Below are positions 22,765 to 33,189 of a DNA stretch of 64,000 nucleotides, piece by piece. Under the pieces are notes generated by a model. The model saw nothing but the letters and a program-made list of their open reading frames with translations. It was not told the DNA's origin and searched no databases. The position numbers and the translations under genes were made by a program. Source of the stretch: Riptortus pedestris (taxonomy: Eukaryota > Arthropoda > Insecta > Hemiptera > Alydidae). The DNA is taken from contig CM032230.1 of the NCBI GenBank assembly GCA_019009955.1, positions 32,646,001 to 32,710,000 on the forward strand. Direction: 5' to 3'. Each line of letters begins with the position of its first letter. Within the stretch, counting starts at the first letter, position 1.

Positions 22765-22985
22765 AGCATTTGGGCCGTGCGAGTAAAAGCGTTGGTTTTA
22801 ATCTCAGATGGTAAACCTTGAGTGGCGAGTTCGATTCCCGCCTGGGCAATAGGAATGTATTTAGTGTCCGACTCACTAAATAAAATCTTTAGTCCCATCC
22901 TGACTAGAAAATGGTGGTAACCTGTAGATAACCCGCCCCAATTAGTCGTAGTAGCGAACAGTGGGCGTTAATAAATAATTAAATT
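22765..22985 (+). mobile_element. tRNA-derived SINE, near full length
   Basis: The intact B box GAGTTCGATTCCCGCC is followed by CTGGGCAATAGGAAT, TCCCATCCTGACTAG, GGTAACCTGTAGATAACCCG and GTGGGCGTTAATAAATAATT. The first about 10 bases of the head are diverged. Confidence 0.88.
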
Positions 22986-24924
22986 TTTAATTTTAGGGAA
23001 AAAAATTACATTATTTGGTTTCTCTGAGAATGAAATGTACTCTTTCATACTGTTTTTTTTTTTTTTCATCTCCTTAAATACCAAATATTTTGCACATCGG
23101 GAACTTTGCTTTGGGTAAGCAATATATTTATATGTGACAGTTACCTAATATCATCAGTGTGACATTCCTGCGCTGTCTTATTTTGAAACGGTGCGTTTAA
23201 AAATTTGCTTTGTTTGCTCATCACCTTCGTGATTGATTCCCAAAATGGACAGGAAGGATTACTAATATTGGAGACAATATCTCCTAGGTTTACAACATTT
23301 TGCCTAGGTTTTGGTATTACACATATGTTCATAAAGGGATTAGTTTGGAGGTGTATAGCGGTACAGCTGATAAGGCATTCTAAGTACTGGCTTCTGTAAC
23401 AATTTGTCCCAAGGAGCGGGCTAACGGCCTGGAGTATTGTCTCAAATTGCCCCCGGCTATCGTCTTAAACATTCTCAGTTGGTATTCTTCTCTACACTAC
23501 TTCTGCAGATATTATCTTCCGAGAAATATGAAACAGGGACTTCTTTGTTGCAGTCGGCCATTTCAGGCCACATTTTTCTGTTCATGATGTGCATTCCTCA
23601 ACTTACGTGATGCACCATATAGAGTATTATTATCACCATTACAACTTATCAAGAACCATCAGCAATCATAAATATCATGAATGTACAAGATTAAAGAAAG
23701 AGAACAAATATCTCTTTTTTTATGAATTGTCGAGTTTTATTTGTGTAACTGATAAATAAGAATAAGAAATAAGAATGTTTTCTTTCTTTTTTATGCCTAT
23801 TTTGATTAAATTACTCTTGTGCCCAAATGCTGTCAGTAAACTATGCCGAAATGTAATACAACTTATTCTAAGGCTATACTTACTTTTAGATATACAAGGG
23901 TTGCCAAATAAGTGAAATTATAAATGGCAGCTACCCTTACTCCATATTAATGTAAATAATAATAAAACCATAGCAATGAATAGAAATATGACTAATATTA
24001 ACACACAAATTAAAAAGTATTTTTAGTAGATAGATTTTTTTCTATCGTGAGACCATGATTTATCCCCTAATTTATTCATTCATGTTTAAGTACAAAATAA
24101 ATAAAGAGAAATTTAAAAAGTGAGTATGTTGAAATAATCCACAATTATCAGAATGATGTTTGTCATATACCAAGAAATTATGATTTCTAACCGAAATGTC
24201 TGATTTTAATTCTTTATAAATAGGAATTGATTGAATTCATGTATGCAAGTGTGGTTTGAAATAGTCAACTGTTCCATACTGCCATGGCATATTAGCAATT
24301 GTGCAAATTAACTGGACATTTGAGGACCACTTTCACGTCAAACGTTAAATAAAATAATTGCAAAAAATCAGGTTCTGTCAAATTTGTGTAGTTGCAATTA
24401 CAAAATGTATGAATTTAATGGGGATTCGATAGAACCGGTCTAGAAGAAACCAAAGTTCTAAATAACCTAAAAAAATTTAATCAGCCCAAGTAGTTAGGGG
24501 AATTAATCATATTGGATTTATTTAATTTTTTTTTTTTTTTGTCTTACTCCCCATCGTAACTCCATAAAAATAACTTGGAAGTCCATTATTTGAGTCAATG
24601 ATCCATTACCACATGACATATCACATATATGGTTAGATTTATATAAATTGAGTTTTACAAATTAACAATCATAACGAAATTGTAACGAATTATTACCATA
24701 AAATAAGATATATTGGAAATGATATAAAGTTGACAAACACATGAAATAATTTCAAAATGAAATTTACTATATAAAAGACAGAACAAATTAAATAAAGTTA
24801 AACTCAATCGATCTTATGGTTTTACTCTTCTTTTGTTTGTGAGTCTATGTAAGGCAATTTATATTGAATTATTATTCCTATTTTCATATTCCTTCTAACA
24901 ATAAGTAAATGAAGTATTTTAATC
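22986..24924. other. Gene-free stretch
   Basis: Two overlapping open frames near 23141-23399 on opposite strands have no recognisable motif. Poly-T runs occur at about 23050 and 24520. No gene is supported. Confidence 0.4.
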
Positions 24925-25290
24925 CATAAAATTTTCGGTTTTCGAATTTCAACCGAAATTATCCGTTTTCATTTTGACTAGTTTCAGCGTAACGTCTGTG
25001 CGTATGTTTGTACGAACGACTATGTAAAATCGATTAGCCTTAGAGAGTTGAAATTTTATAGTAAGGAATGTTGTACATCTAGTTATACACCCCTGTCCCT
25101 TTCGATCAAACTAATGGGGAGGGGGTTTAGAGTGGGGTGGAAATACAAAATTGCAAATTGTTTCGTACCTACTAGAGATTCAACAAGAATTTTTAGAGCC
25201 ATGTTTAGTTATGAGGAATAGATCTATAATTATGGTCTAGAGATATTTGACCCAAGGCATTGTAACGGAATTATCATATTATTTATAACT
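24925..25290 (+). repeat. Distant relative of the Helentron-like body (tentative)
   Basis: GCCTTAGAGAGTTGAAATTT, the G-rich GGGGAGGGGGTTTAGAG, and later AATTTTTAGAGCC and GAGATATTTGACC occur in the same order as body landmarks of the main family, at low identity. No termini are seen. Confidence 0.35.
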
Positions 25291-25292
25291 TC

Positions 25293-25769
25293 TCATGAAA
25301 TAGTGTTAAATGAAATGCATCGTTTTATCTTGTTTATTGAATTTAATAAGTGTACAAGAAAGACAAGTAATGTCCAATAACGATTTTTAAAATCAACGTA
25401 CACGTCTGGGAAACAGCAGTATGAAACATGGACTCCGTTGGTATAGTAATACTCATAGTAGTAGTTCGTTGCGTGTAAGTCAGCCTTTTGAATTAATTGA
25501 ATATCTATAGCAAAAATCGTCATTCCCAAAGTTTTTAGTTTTTTTACGACCGATGAGCCAATTCTCTGTGCGCTCGTTTCCTTCGCGTGAAGGATATTGT
25601 TTGCCAACGAACAAAGACGTCCCAAGAAACCGCCGGCTTCATTACGAATGTTACAGATTGTTACATGAACATGACTTTCTTTCTTTTCTAAGTCATGTCC
25701 CAATCGTGTAATCGACAGGCCACTCTTCAGAATAGTTACATCGGATAACAGGAGTTTTTCTACGTCCAT
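25293..25769 (-). CDS. Uncharacterised ORF, possible 5' exon of a host gene
   Basis: A 158-codon frame on the minus strand. Its first roughly 95 residues look like ordinary globular protein (MDVEKLLLSDVTILKSGLS..., charged residues well spread) and the DNA is more GC-rich than its surroundings. The start is preceded by GAGAA and followed by G, a good context. The last third (YYYEYY..., hydrophobic) looks like read-through into AT-rich DNA, as expected past an unrecognised splice donor; one candidate GT lies in that zone. I do not recognise the family. Upstream 25770-26060 stays GC-richer and has CCAAT and dyad motifs. It could be a first exon, a decayed gene or chance. Confidence 0.35.
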   Translation of the reverse strand: MDVEKLLLSDVTILKSGLSITRLGHDLEKKESHVHVTICNIRNEAGGFLGRLCSLANNILHAKETSAQRIGSSVVKKLKTLGMTIFAIDIQLIQKADLHATNYYYEYYYTNGVHVSYCCFPDVYVDFKNRYWTLLVFLVHLLNSINKIKRCISFNTIS

Positions 25770-26060
25770 TTCTCCCGGTGGGTGAAACCTACGCTATAAC
25801 GCCAACTCCGAACAGTATGAAGGCCGTATCAAAGGAAGCGCCAGTTATCAGCCGTCAAGAACCTGAGTGATCTTCCCTGCCGGCCCCATTATGCTGAATA
25901 GGAAAGCTGGTAGCTGACCAACAAAAGGGATTCATGGAGACGTCATCTGTGCCATGTGAGCTGACGTAGCTCACAGTCCGGACGATATCCGTGGCCAATG
26001 GCCATCGTGATGTAACGTGGAAAATAACGAGGTCTCCAAGTAGTAGGCTCATACAAAAAC
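25770..26060 (-). promoter_or_regulatory. Possible promoter region for the 25.3-25.8 kb ORF
   Basis: A GC-richer segment immediately upstream of the ORF. It contains a 19-bp dyad GTGAGCTGACGTAGCTCAC (25956-25974) around a TGACGT half site, and TGGCCAATGGCCA with a CCAAT core at 25995-25999. No TATA box or initiator is obvious. Confidence 0.25.
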
Positions 26061-26317
26061 TGCTCCATCTTATCTATATTCGTGACGAGTTCCTCATGTT
26101 ACGTATGAATTGCAGGATACCGATATCTAATATTAAGAATAGTAACGTAATTACAAAGTGATAGCGTGATGTCCTAAATAGCCAGTATGTCTTTGAATAG
26201 TCCCAACAGTTTTGATAAAAATGTCTCATACAATTACATACATGTCGCCCCATCATATTGTATTCACTATTTCTCCGTTTGCCACCATTCTAGGTAAATA
26301 AAAGACTCAGAGTTTAG

Positions 26318-26530
26318 GGTGGCTCAGGATGCGTTAAGGCATTGGCCTTGATCTCACAAGGTAAACCTAGAGTGGCGAATCCGACTCCCGCAGGGGATAG
26401 GAATTCATTTACTGACGAACTCAATACCTAAAGTTCTTCACCCCACCCTGGAAGAAATGGGTGGTAATCTGTATACAACCGGTCTCAATTAGCCGTAGTA
26501 GCACAATGTGGGCGTAAATAAATAACGTAA
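26318..26530 (+). mobile_element. tRNA-derived SINE, diverged full-length copy
   Basis: GGTGGCTCAGG head, mutated B box (GAATCCGACTCCCGC), CACCCTGGAAGAAATGGGTG, a mutated GGTAATCTGTATACAACCGG, and GTGGGCGTAAATAAATAA tail. Confidence 0.82.
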
Positions 26531-27390
26531 CATAAAAATTTGCCGTGAACATGAAATGTTTAGTGTTATCAAAACTTAATGTAAAAATGTCATAAAAAGA
26601 AGTTGTGTTTTACTGGAGGCTATAGACGATCCATTAATATTCAAGAGAGAGTAACATATTTTCAACAACAATTGTAGAGGATTACTTTAATAACAACGTC
26701 GGTTATAGAACAGTTTTCGATTGGAAAACTAAGTTATTCGCCATTAAAAATTTTGGCCTTGGCTAAACCCACCCCATCCTTGCCAAATTTCCAATATATT
26801 CTCATATCAATTTTAACTTCCATATTTTTGCACATCCGCGTGAGTAAAACCTGGATAGCTGTTTTCTTTGCATTTCTATTGGATCAAATACATAATTAAT
26901 TAATTGAGAATTAAATTTTAAGTATCTGCAATAGATACAGTGATATTTGTAATTTTTCATTTTCCTTTCTCTTTGTCGATTTCAATGAAAAGGAGCGGAG
27001 CTTAAGAACCTAAATACGAAATGTCATAATACTGAGGCTAGTCATTTTCCAGGTATGCAAGATATATACGTACATATGAACAGAAACCACAGAAAAATAG
27101 TCAATATACCTTCAGTGACTGTCAAAAAGTGTAATTTCTTTGAAATCTAAAAACTATTATTAATTTTCATGGAATGACTACCCCTACAACATAGCAATAG
27201 GTAACTGTACCTTTGTAACTGAAAGGATCCCTTAATAACCACAATTTTTTAAAAAATAAATCATTTCTTGAAAAAGAACGTAAATTCCGTAGGAAAAGAT
27301 CCTAAAACTAGTGGAAAAGAATTTGATTGATTATGTGTAACATAGGTAGCAAGATTTTAGATAAAAATATTTATATATTAAAAAATATTC
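26531..27390. other. Gene-free stretch
   Basis: AT-rich; no gene or repeat recognised. Confidence 0.4.
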
Positions 27391-27590
27391 GGGGCTCAGA
27401 TTAGCCATGTGAGTTAGAGCTTTAGTCTTAACTAGTTGGTAATCCTAGAATCGTGAATCAATTTCTTACATGCGTAATAGGAATTTAATTAGTGACGAAC
27501 ACACTAAATAAAATCCTTAGTCACACCCTGGTTAGAAAAGAGTGGCACTTAGCCTCAGCGGTATAAAGTAGACGTTAATAAATAACAACA
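27391..27590 (+). mobile_element. tRNA-derived SINE, diverged
   Basis: GGGCTCAGATTAGCCATGTG head, heavily mutated B box, AATAGGAATTTAATTAGTGA, CACCCTGGTTAGAAAAGAG; the GTAACCTGTAGATAACCCGT segment is deleted. The tail is AGACGTTAATAAATAACA. Confidence 0.8.
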
Positions 27591-28229
27591 ACATTAAATA
27601 AATTCCGAATGATTGTCCTTATGGTACATAATAAGGTGAGTAAGTGAGGAAAACGGACGGTTTTCAAAGGTTGAGTCAATAGACCATAAATGATAAAGGC
27701 ATTCAGTCGTCAATGGTTAGCCAATGTGTCTTTATACATTCCCTGTTCTGTTCAATTCTCCAGGAACATTGCCATAACCTCATTTCCTTGTAATTATTTA
27801 ATTACCAAGACTGGTGACGTCTTCGATCAGTGTGGTAAACGATGACGTCAGAGGGTGAGGCGGCCCAGGGAGCGGTAATGGTGGCCCGTTGATCCAAATA
27901 CCTCCTTGGCGACGACCTTGGCTGCTATCGGTGACTCGTTCGCGAATCATAATGCTGACCTCAGTTCCCTATCCTTCTAGAGGATTAGCGCTAATATACT
28001 CTTCTTCCTCCTGTCAATATAAATTTTTATTGTGTACAACTAGAAAGCATAACAAATATAGTTATTTTTTAAATTAGAGATTACATATTTGAATCCACAG
28101 GAATTCCGAAAACGGGTCTCTTGACTATTTGAGAGCATCCGCGACAAGGGAATTTTGCTCCTGACTATTTAGGCCAGTACCCCACCAATTAAGTCACGTA
28201 TTCGTGCGCCAAGTAATTTCAACTTTTAG
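27591..28229. other. Gene-free stretch with GC-richer patch
   Basis: 27780-27970 is GC-richer and has a perfect TGACGTCA at 27843-27850. No open frame with recognisable motifs accompanies it. Confidence 0.35.
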
Positions 28230-28334
28230 CTGATTTCCCTTAGGGGAAATGAGGTTGTACTCACGATGCGATTTTAGAAAAATTTCTTCAAATGTATATT
28301 GATTCTACCTAGGGGATGTCAAAGATTATACACA

Positions 28335-28387
<53 letters not shown>

Positions 28388-28962
28388 GCTTTTGAAAAAG
28401 AAGCACCCAGATTGGGATATATTTGAAGAGTGGCTTGCAATTCCTCAGACGGCACTCCAAGAAGAGCGGATATTATTGCCATCACGAAAAAAGGGGCTTA
28501 GTTCTGGATCCTACTGTCCATTTTGAAATTAACAAAAAGCAAGCAGACGAGGTGGGCCAGGAGAAGAAAACCATATATGAACCTTGTTGCCCCTATTTCA
28601 TAAAGAAATACGAAATCCAAGACTGGACAGTTATGGGGCTACTGTTCGGCTCAAGAGGAGTCCTTCATCAAAAAACGGTGAAGATACTAATAGAACAAGG
28701 GCTAACAAACGATGATCTGAAGAATTTATCCTCACTTGTTCTAAAATCATCAATAAGAATTGTCCATCATCATCTATATAAAAAATAAAGATAAAAATAA
28801 TAAGCTGCACTCTCACCTGAGATACCCCCCTAATTTGCAATATTCAAATTATTCCAACTTTTCGCATACAATTTAAATAAAATTAAAAAAAAAAAAAAAT
28901 TATTACCAGAAATTGGCAGATTAGGAGGCTGACCATACAGGTACTCAGATTTTTTTTTTTTT

Positions 28963-29008
<46 letters not shown>

Positions 29009-29506
29009 AGGACGAAAATGAGGTCCATTCAAATTCTATATATATTTGTCTTTCAACTCTCTGACGGTCGCAATTTTGATCTAATCGATACCAAAGATCG
29101 ATATTTAAACGTTTTATGTAAAAATGAAGATCGAGTTCTTTAACGACTAAAATTGGACCAGTGAGAGAAGTGGGGGGGGGGTTATGGAGTGGAATTTCAA
29201 AAATTCGAAATATCTCCGTTATTATGCGTCGGATCAAAAAATTGTATAGAATTAATGTTATTGAAAATGTGATGTTCTATAAAATTTGTTATGTACGTTT
29301 TTTCATTATCTTGATTATTAACCGAGACATTTGCATTTTTTAGTTTCTGGCTTCTTTGAACCCCCACTCCTACTCATGCCATATAATTAATAAGCTGTTA
29401 TATTATTTTTTTTACGTTTTGAGATAAATGTAAATACGTGAATATCTATTGAAAACCTTTACGTGGGAAATCTGCTTGGTTAACGCAGCCTTAGTGACGG
29501 ATGTTT
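28230..29506 (+). mobile_element. Composite Helentron-like element, sub-type C, carrying LINE DNA
   Basis: The 5' end (TTTTAGCTGATTTCCCTTAG, then GAGGTTGTACTC) is followed by CTACCTAGGGGATG. The copy then departs from the family into (CA)n at 28338-28381 and LINE coding sequence. Family sequence resumes at about 29007 (GACGAAAATGAGGTCC) after (T)n/(TA)n at 28950-29006 and continues to a complete sub-type C 3' end (ACGTGGGAAATCTGCTTGG, degraded hairpin, GTGACGGA). About 680 bp of foreign DNA therefore sits at the place normally held by the microsatellite. Confidence 0.75.
28430..28788 (+). pseudogene. R2-type LINE fragment: restriction-like endonuclease domain
   Basis: The C-terminal part of a non-LTR retrotransposon polyprotein of the group with a restriction-enzyme-like endonuclease (R2/NeSL/CRE-type). 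One frame gives DGTPRRADIIAITKKG and stops; the next frame continues LVLDPTVHFE, EKKTIYEP, PYFIKKY and VMGLLFGSRG to the stop at 28788. These are the domain's PD-(D/E)xK-type landmarks: an RxD strand, the catalytic D of LDPT, and a conserved K in the EKK helix. At least one frameshift (about 28497) breaks the frame, and the reverse transcriptase is absent. It is flanked by (CA)n and lies inside a Helentron-like copy. Family assignment is from motif memory; the precise clade is unsure. Confidence 0.72.
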
Positions 29507-29656
29507 TAATATTTAGTCTTAATGACTTACTATACTTCTCATATCCAAATTTATATTCCTTTTATATTCTTAGTATATTAGGTTTCTTATTATGGGACAA
29601 ATGATGAATTGCTATTATCAGCGCCTTATATGTGGTTTATTATAGATAGCATATCG

Positions 29657-29706
29657 AGTGGGATTTCTTATGAGTTTACGCATCTCCTGCGTGACGAACT
29701 TTTTCT
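29657..29706 (+). repeat. Helentron-like 3' terminus fragment
   Basis: GTGGGATTTCTTATGAGTTT, a variant hairpin ACGCATCTCCTGCGT and GACGAACTTTTT. Only the last 50 bp of the family are present. Confidence 0.75.
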
Positions 29707-30112
29707 CATTGTATTATCTTCTACTTAATGTGCTATGAAAATTAATTGGCTCCTCTTCTAACCATTGAAGTCTTAGGTCTAATTTGGAGGGGGACGAGGA
29801 TCTCATAAAAAAAAAAAAAAATTATGAATTGGCCACACAAATCTGTTCTCAGATGACAGAATAAAAACACAAAATGGCCAAGAGATCTCTGTGGTATCTC
29901 GAAGCAATCAAACTATATTCTTCAGTAAATATTAATATTTGCTGATGGTGTGTTCCATTGTGTCTGTCCATAATGAAGCTTTAATTATAATGGTAAAAGA
30001 TTCTTATCTGCCACTAATCGTGAGCTGTACTAGTATTTATGCAAAACTTTAGATTGATAGTAAACTGATCAGGATCAATAAGAAGGCCAAGTCCTCTACA
30101 GTTTTTTAATAT

Positions 30113-30161
30113 AATGCAGAGTGCACTTTCGGAGTCAATGCTCCATCCTCAGTGCTTGCCG
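30113..30161 (-). ncRNA. Hammerhead ribozyme motif (PLE type), intact core
   Basis: On the minus strand the order is stem I (GCA), CUGAGGA (30152-30146, fits CUGANGA), stem II GGAG/CUCC, GAAA (30130-30127), a self-complementary GUGCAC as minimal stem III, UC as the cleavage site, then UGC closing stem I. All core positions are present. Predicted cleavage falls between 30119 and 30118. Minimal stem III with a palindromic loop is typical of Penelope-type hammerheads, which act best as dimers. Confidence 0.78.
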
Positions 30162-30571
30162 ACAAACACAAACCTCGAGTTAATTTAACATTCACAGCAT
30201 GGCCAAAAAGCAAAATAGACAACAGTCATAAAAAACAAAAACAAACAAACACAATATAAATAGTAAAAACAATGTTAATTCTTAAAACTAGTCAACTAAT
30301 AAAAATATAAAATCTAATCCTAGTCAACTACTATAAATTAAAGCCAAAACAATCAAAAAATTTAATAACAAGTCAAATAATAAAAACAAACAACGGTAAG
30401 CATATGTCAAAAACTATAAATAAAATTAAAAACTAAAAATTACCTAAATTTCAGATTTATATTACAGTGAGAACCTCGGAAAAAAACTACCCAGAGGAAC
30501 TGTAAGAAACATCTAAAAAATAAGCAAAAACCCTATACTAATAATAGAGAGAAGATGAAGGAGGTACCTGA

Positions 30572-30973
30572 TTAAAGCTGCGTTGCCTGGACCACGACTG
30601 CCGGGCGACTGAACCTCTGCCCCCGTAGAGAAGACAGGGCCCCGTCACCGACATGTCGCAGCCTTACCGCCTCCTCCTTCTTATTAATATTCCTATCTCC
30701 ATTCGCCTGTCTGTCCAGCCTTGTATGCAGCCCCTCAGCCGTATTTAATCTTTTGCCCTTCTTCTTCTCATACAGCAATTGATACTTTATGGTGGACATG
30801 TCATGATCCTCTTTTCTGGCGTGTGCGGAAAACTCAGTGTCGCGAGTGATGTGCTCCTTAAGTCGCGTCCTTATCTTTCTACCACTTTGTCCCACATAAG
30901 AGGCATCGCATCCCGTGCACGAGATCCTATACACGCCAGATCTATCCAGGGGGTCCACATAGTCCGTAGGGAA
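30572..30973 (-). pseudogene. GIY-YIG endonuclease domain of a Penelope-like element
   Basis: The frame reads in from FPTDYVDPLDRSGVYRI and ends after about 133 residues, with an upstream in-frame stop, so no true start codon exists. Landmarks in order are GVYRI (the GIY motif), the CTGC cysteine pair, SYVGQSGR (the YIG motif with its arginine), RTRLKEH, the H of EDHDM, and the KGKRLNTAEGL segment with the expected catalytic glutamate. The domain nicks DNA for target-primed insertion of Penelope-like elements. The domain looks undamaged by inspection, but without the reverse transcriptase the copy cannot be autonomous. Confidence 0.85.
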
Positions 30974-30984
30974 TTAAATTTGAA

Positions 30985-31140
30985 ATAAATCAACCTTCGA
31001 TCCGACTTGTAGTGCCGGATATTTGTCAATCTTTGAGACCCCCCCTCTTTCTAAACCCTACCTCTTCCTTGTTCGATCTTAGCCGTTAAAGAACTTGATA
31101 TGTAGTTTTACATGAAACGCATATATATAACTACTAGTTT
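30985..31140 (-). repeat. Helentron-like body fragment next to the PLE
   Basis: TTCGATCCGACTTGTAGTG, a C-rich stretch, CTAAACCCTACCTCTTCC, GATCTTAGCCGTTAAAGAAC and TACATGAAACGCATATATA follow the family body order. It directly adjoins the truncated 5' end of the PLE, suggesting the PLE inserted into it. Confidence 0.65.
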
Positions 31141-31518
31141 TTTACACGATCCACGGTTAGAGACACAGAAGAATTGGCTGTTTTTCTTTGGAAAAATCAC
31201 CAATGAGATTTATCACATAACCAAGAAATGGTATTACAAAAAATGCCTTCAAAGTTTCAAGAATAATAGCAAAGGAGTATCAAAAATAAGACCCGCCTCG
31301 ACTTTAAGGAAGTGCAAAATAAGTGAAAATTTAATGTTTGATATGTTTTTAAGCTTAGTATTTAATCATTTATAATTCCAATGGAGGGAGGCTCTTTTAT
31401 TATTTTGTGAATGATCCTATACCTTTAAGTAAATTCAAATACACTTTATTAATTTTTTAGCGTGATGGTGGTTCATAATTCGGTTTCATTGCAACTGTAC
31501 TAAGCACTACAGTGTATT

Positions 31519-31556
31519 CGGGATCAATAAAAAGGCCCTTGTCCTCTACTATTCTA
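31519..31556 (-). repeat. PLE 3' tail fragment
   Basis: The inverse reads AATAGTAGAGGACAAGGGCC then TTTTTATTGATCC, the same tail that follows the hammerheads at 30.1 and 31.8 kb. The hammerhead itself is absent. Confidence 0.65.
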
Positions 31557-31659
31557 AGATTTTAAGTATTTATCTTTAACACACGATTATTGTTTTTTAT
31601 GTATTTTTTTTTTTATTAGTTGAATATTTTTTAAATTTTCTATTTTTATCCTGGATATG

Positions 31660-31860
31660 TTTTGTTTTTAATGTTTTTATTTTTTTATTGTTTTGTGATT
31701 GTTTTTACACTCTTGGACATGGTATGTTTGTTAGATATACTTAAGGTATTTTTTGTCAGCAGGCACTGACAACGGAGCGCACTCTGAAAGTGCACTTTGC
31801 ATAAAATTAAAACAATAGTAGAGGACAAAGCCTTTTTATTGATCCTGATTAATTCGTCCC
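31660..31860 (+). mobile_element. PLE LTR-like fragment with hammerhead
   Basis: T-rich DNA leads into a hammerhead motif at 31763-31800, then ACAATAGTAGAGGACAAAGC and TTTTTATTGATCCTGAT. The copy points opposite to the endonuclease-bearing PLE. Confidence 0.72.
31763..31800 (+). ncRNA. Hammerhead ribozyme motif, one core change
   Basis: Stem I GCA (31763-31765), CUGACAA (31766-31772; consensus CUGANGA, so one G is now A), stem II, GAAA (31786-31789), GUGCAC, UU at the cleavage site and UGC closing stem I. The substitution hits an invariant core base, so activity is doubtful. Confidence 0.65.
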
Positions 31861-32805
31861 TTTATCGCCCAGCTAAATTCCTATATTTCAGAGATATCAC
31901 TACAGAGTATTTTTGTACCTGCATTGCCTGTCTACATAATTACTTTAAAATCTCATTTTATTTAACTTTCAAACATTTTAAATTTGTCAACAAGGGAGTC
32001 TAGAGGCAGAAATGTTTCAATTCTCCATGGTCCCGGACCATAAAAAAAAAGTTTTAGAGTTATGATTAAAAACTAAAATATATTCAACAATATTCCACAC
32101 CCTATGGAAATCAGCCAATTACCTGCTTAAGGGAAGCTGCCTTCAGACTATGGACTTTTTATGAATTTATGGTATCACTGTATTTTTTCCCTGGCTACTT
32201 ATAGCAGAAATTTACTTAAATTTAATAATATAATTGCTGAAGTGTTTACACTTGCTGTTTTGTATATTCTTGCCCTTTCAAAGTTTTTCAGCTGCTATTG
32301 AGTGTGCTCTAACTGCCGAACGGTTTGATTAGTGCAAATACGTGAGATTAAGTGAGTGTAGTAGCACTGAAGAGAAGAGTAGGGGGAGAACAAAGGGGAG
32401 TTGAGAGTGCTTCAGAAGTATTTAAGGCTTATGATGATCACTAGCCAGTTCATCGGCCAGCACTTTCAAACTGCACATGTTATACCCATGTCGGATGACG
32501 TAATCTCACATTCTACTCTCTATTTCTCACTTTAATAAGAATTATACGCAAATGTATTATGAAGAAAAATATTTTTTCCTACCACGCTAGACACATTATT
32601 TCCAAAATATTGTTGTGAGTACTGCGTACTGGAAAAATTAGGGAGAGTTGATCACGTATTGTAGAAGCACAAAGTAAATGAAGACAACCCTGCAGGAGCG
32701 ATGGCACCAGGAATGCTCTTGGCGTCGGCCAGTCTGGACCGTTTTCTTTTAACATGCCACCCATAAAGCGGTCCAGCTAGCCCGAGAGTTAGCTCTCTGT
32801 TTTGT
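31861..32805. other. Gene-free stretch
   Basis: Moderately mixed composition; 32579-32764 holds a short minus-strand frame without motifs. No gene supported. Confidence 0.4.
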
Positions 32806-33134
32806 TACTAGTGAATAACACTGCGTTCAGTGCAGCTTTAGTAAACAGTGCTTTTTAGTTTCAGTGCAGTGTCGTGTTTTTGTAAAGATCAGTGCAGTGC
32901 CGTGTTTTGTGAACTTCAGTGGATCTCGTGATGTTGAGTTATTTTACTGTCCAATAAGAAGTGAATTTGTCCGTGCATAATGTGAGTAGTAGTGAAGAAT
33001 AGTTTACCAGGTGTGTAGTGCATCGTCAAATAAATTTTGCAGTGATAAAAACGCCAAAGTTTGTGTGTTTAATTTTGCAAACCAAAAGAACCCTAATAAT
33101 CAACGTTTATTATTTTTTTAATAGACGTAACAAT
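32806..33134 (+). repeat. Diverged direct repeat, copy 1
   Basis: It begins TACTAGTGAATA and contains GATCAGTGCAGTGCCGTGTT, AGTGAAGAATAGTTTACCAG, GTGTGTAGTGCATCGTCAAA and ATAATCAACGTTTATTAT. The same landmarks recur in order at 35951-36222. An internal 30-bp near-duplication (TTCAGTGCAGTGTCGTG...) occurs at about 32860-32915. It resembles a retroelement untranslated or LTR-like segment, class unknown. Confidence 0.7.
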
Positions 33135-33189
33135 ATGTCTAAATAGTTTATATAAAACAATACCCAGAAATAGCATAGATTATTTCATC

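Larger units (their letters stand above)
30073..30975 (-). mobile_element. Penelope-like element, 5'-truncated, endonuclease plus 3' region
   Basis: The minus strand holds a GIY-YIG endonuclease frame, about 400 bp of T-rich (minus-strand) untranslated DNA, a hammerhead ribozyme motif (30113-30161), and a tail ending GAGGACTTGGCC, TTATTGATCC. This order (endonuclease, then LTR-like region with hammerhead) is that of Penelope-like retroelements. The reverse transcriptase is missing: at about 30975 the element runs into Helentron-like sequence. Confidence 0.82.

Noticed and set aside
22768..22850. tRNA gene
   Set aside because: A and B boxes are present but the acceptor and anticodon stems do not fold and the same unit with a constant body recurs many times; it is the head of the SINE.
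27843..27850. CRE element TGACGTCA as a promoter
   Set aside because: A single 8-bp match without an adjacent gene; not enough to call a promoter. The same motif at 3496-3503 lies upstream of the THAP frame but is equally uncertain.
28830..29237. 135-residue minus-strand frame
   Set aside because: Runs through poly-T/(TA)n and Helentron-like body; no conserved motif.
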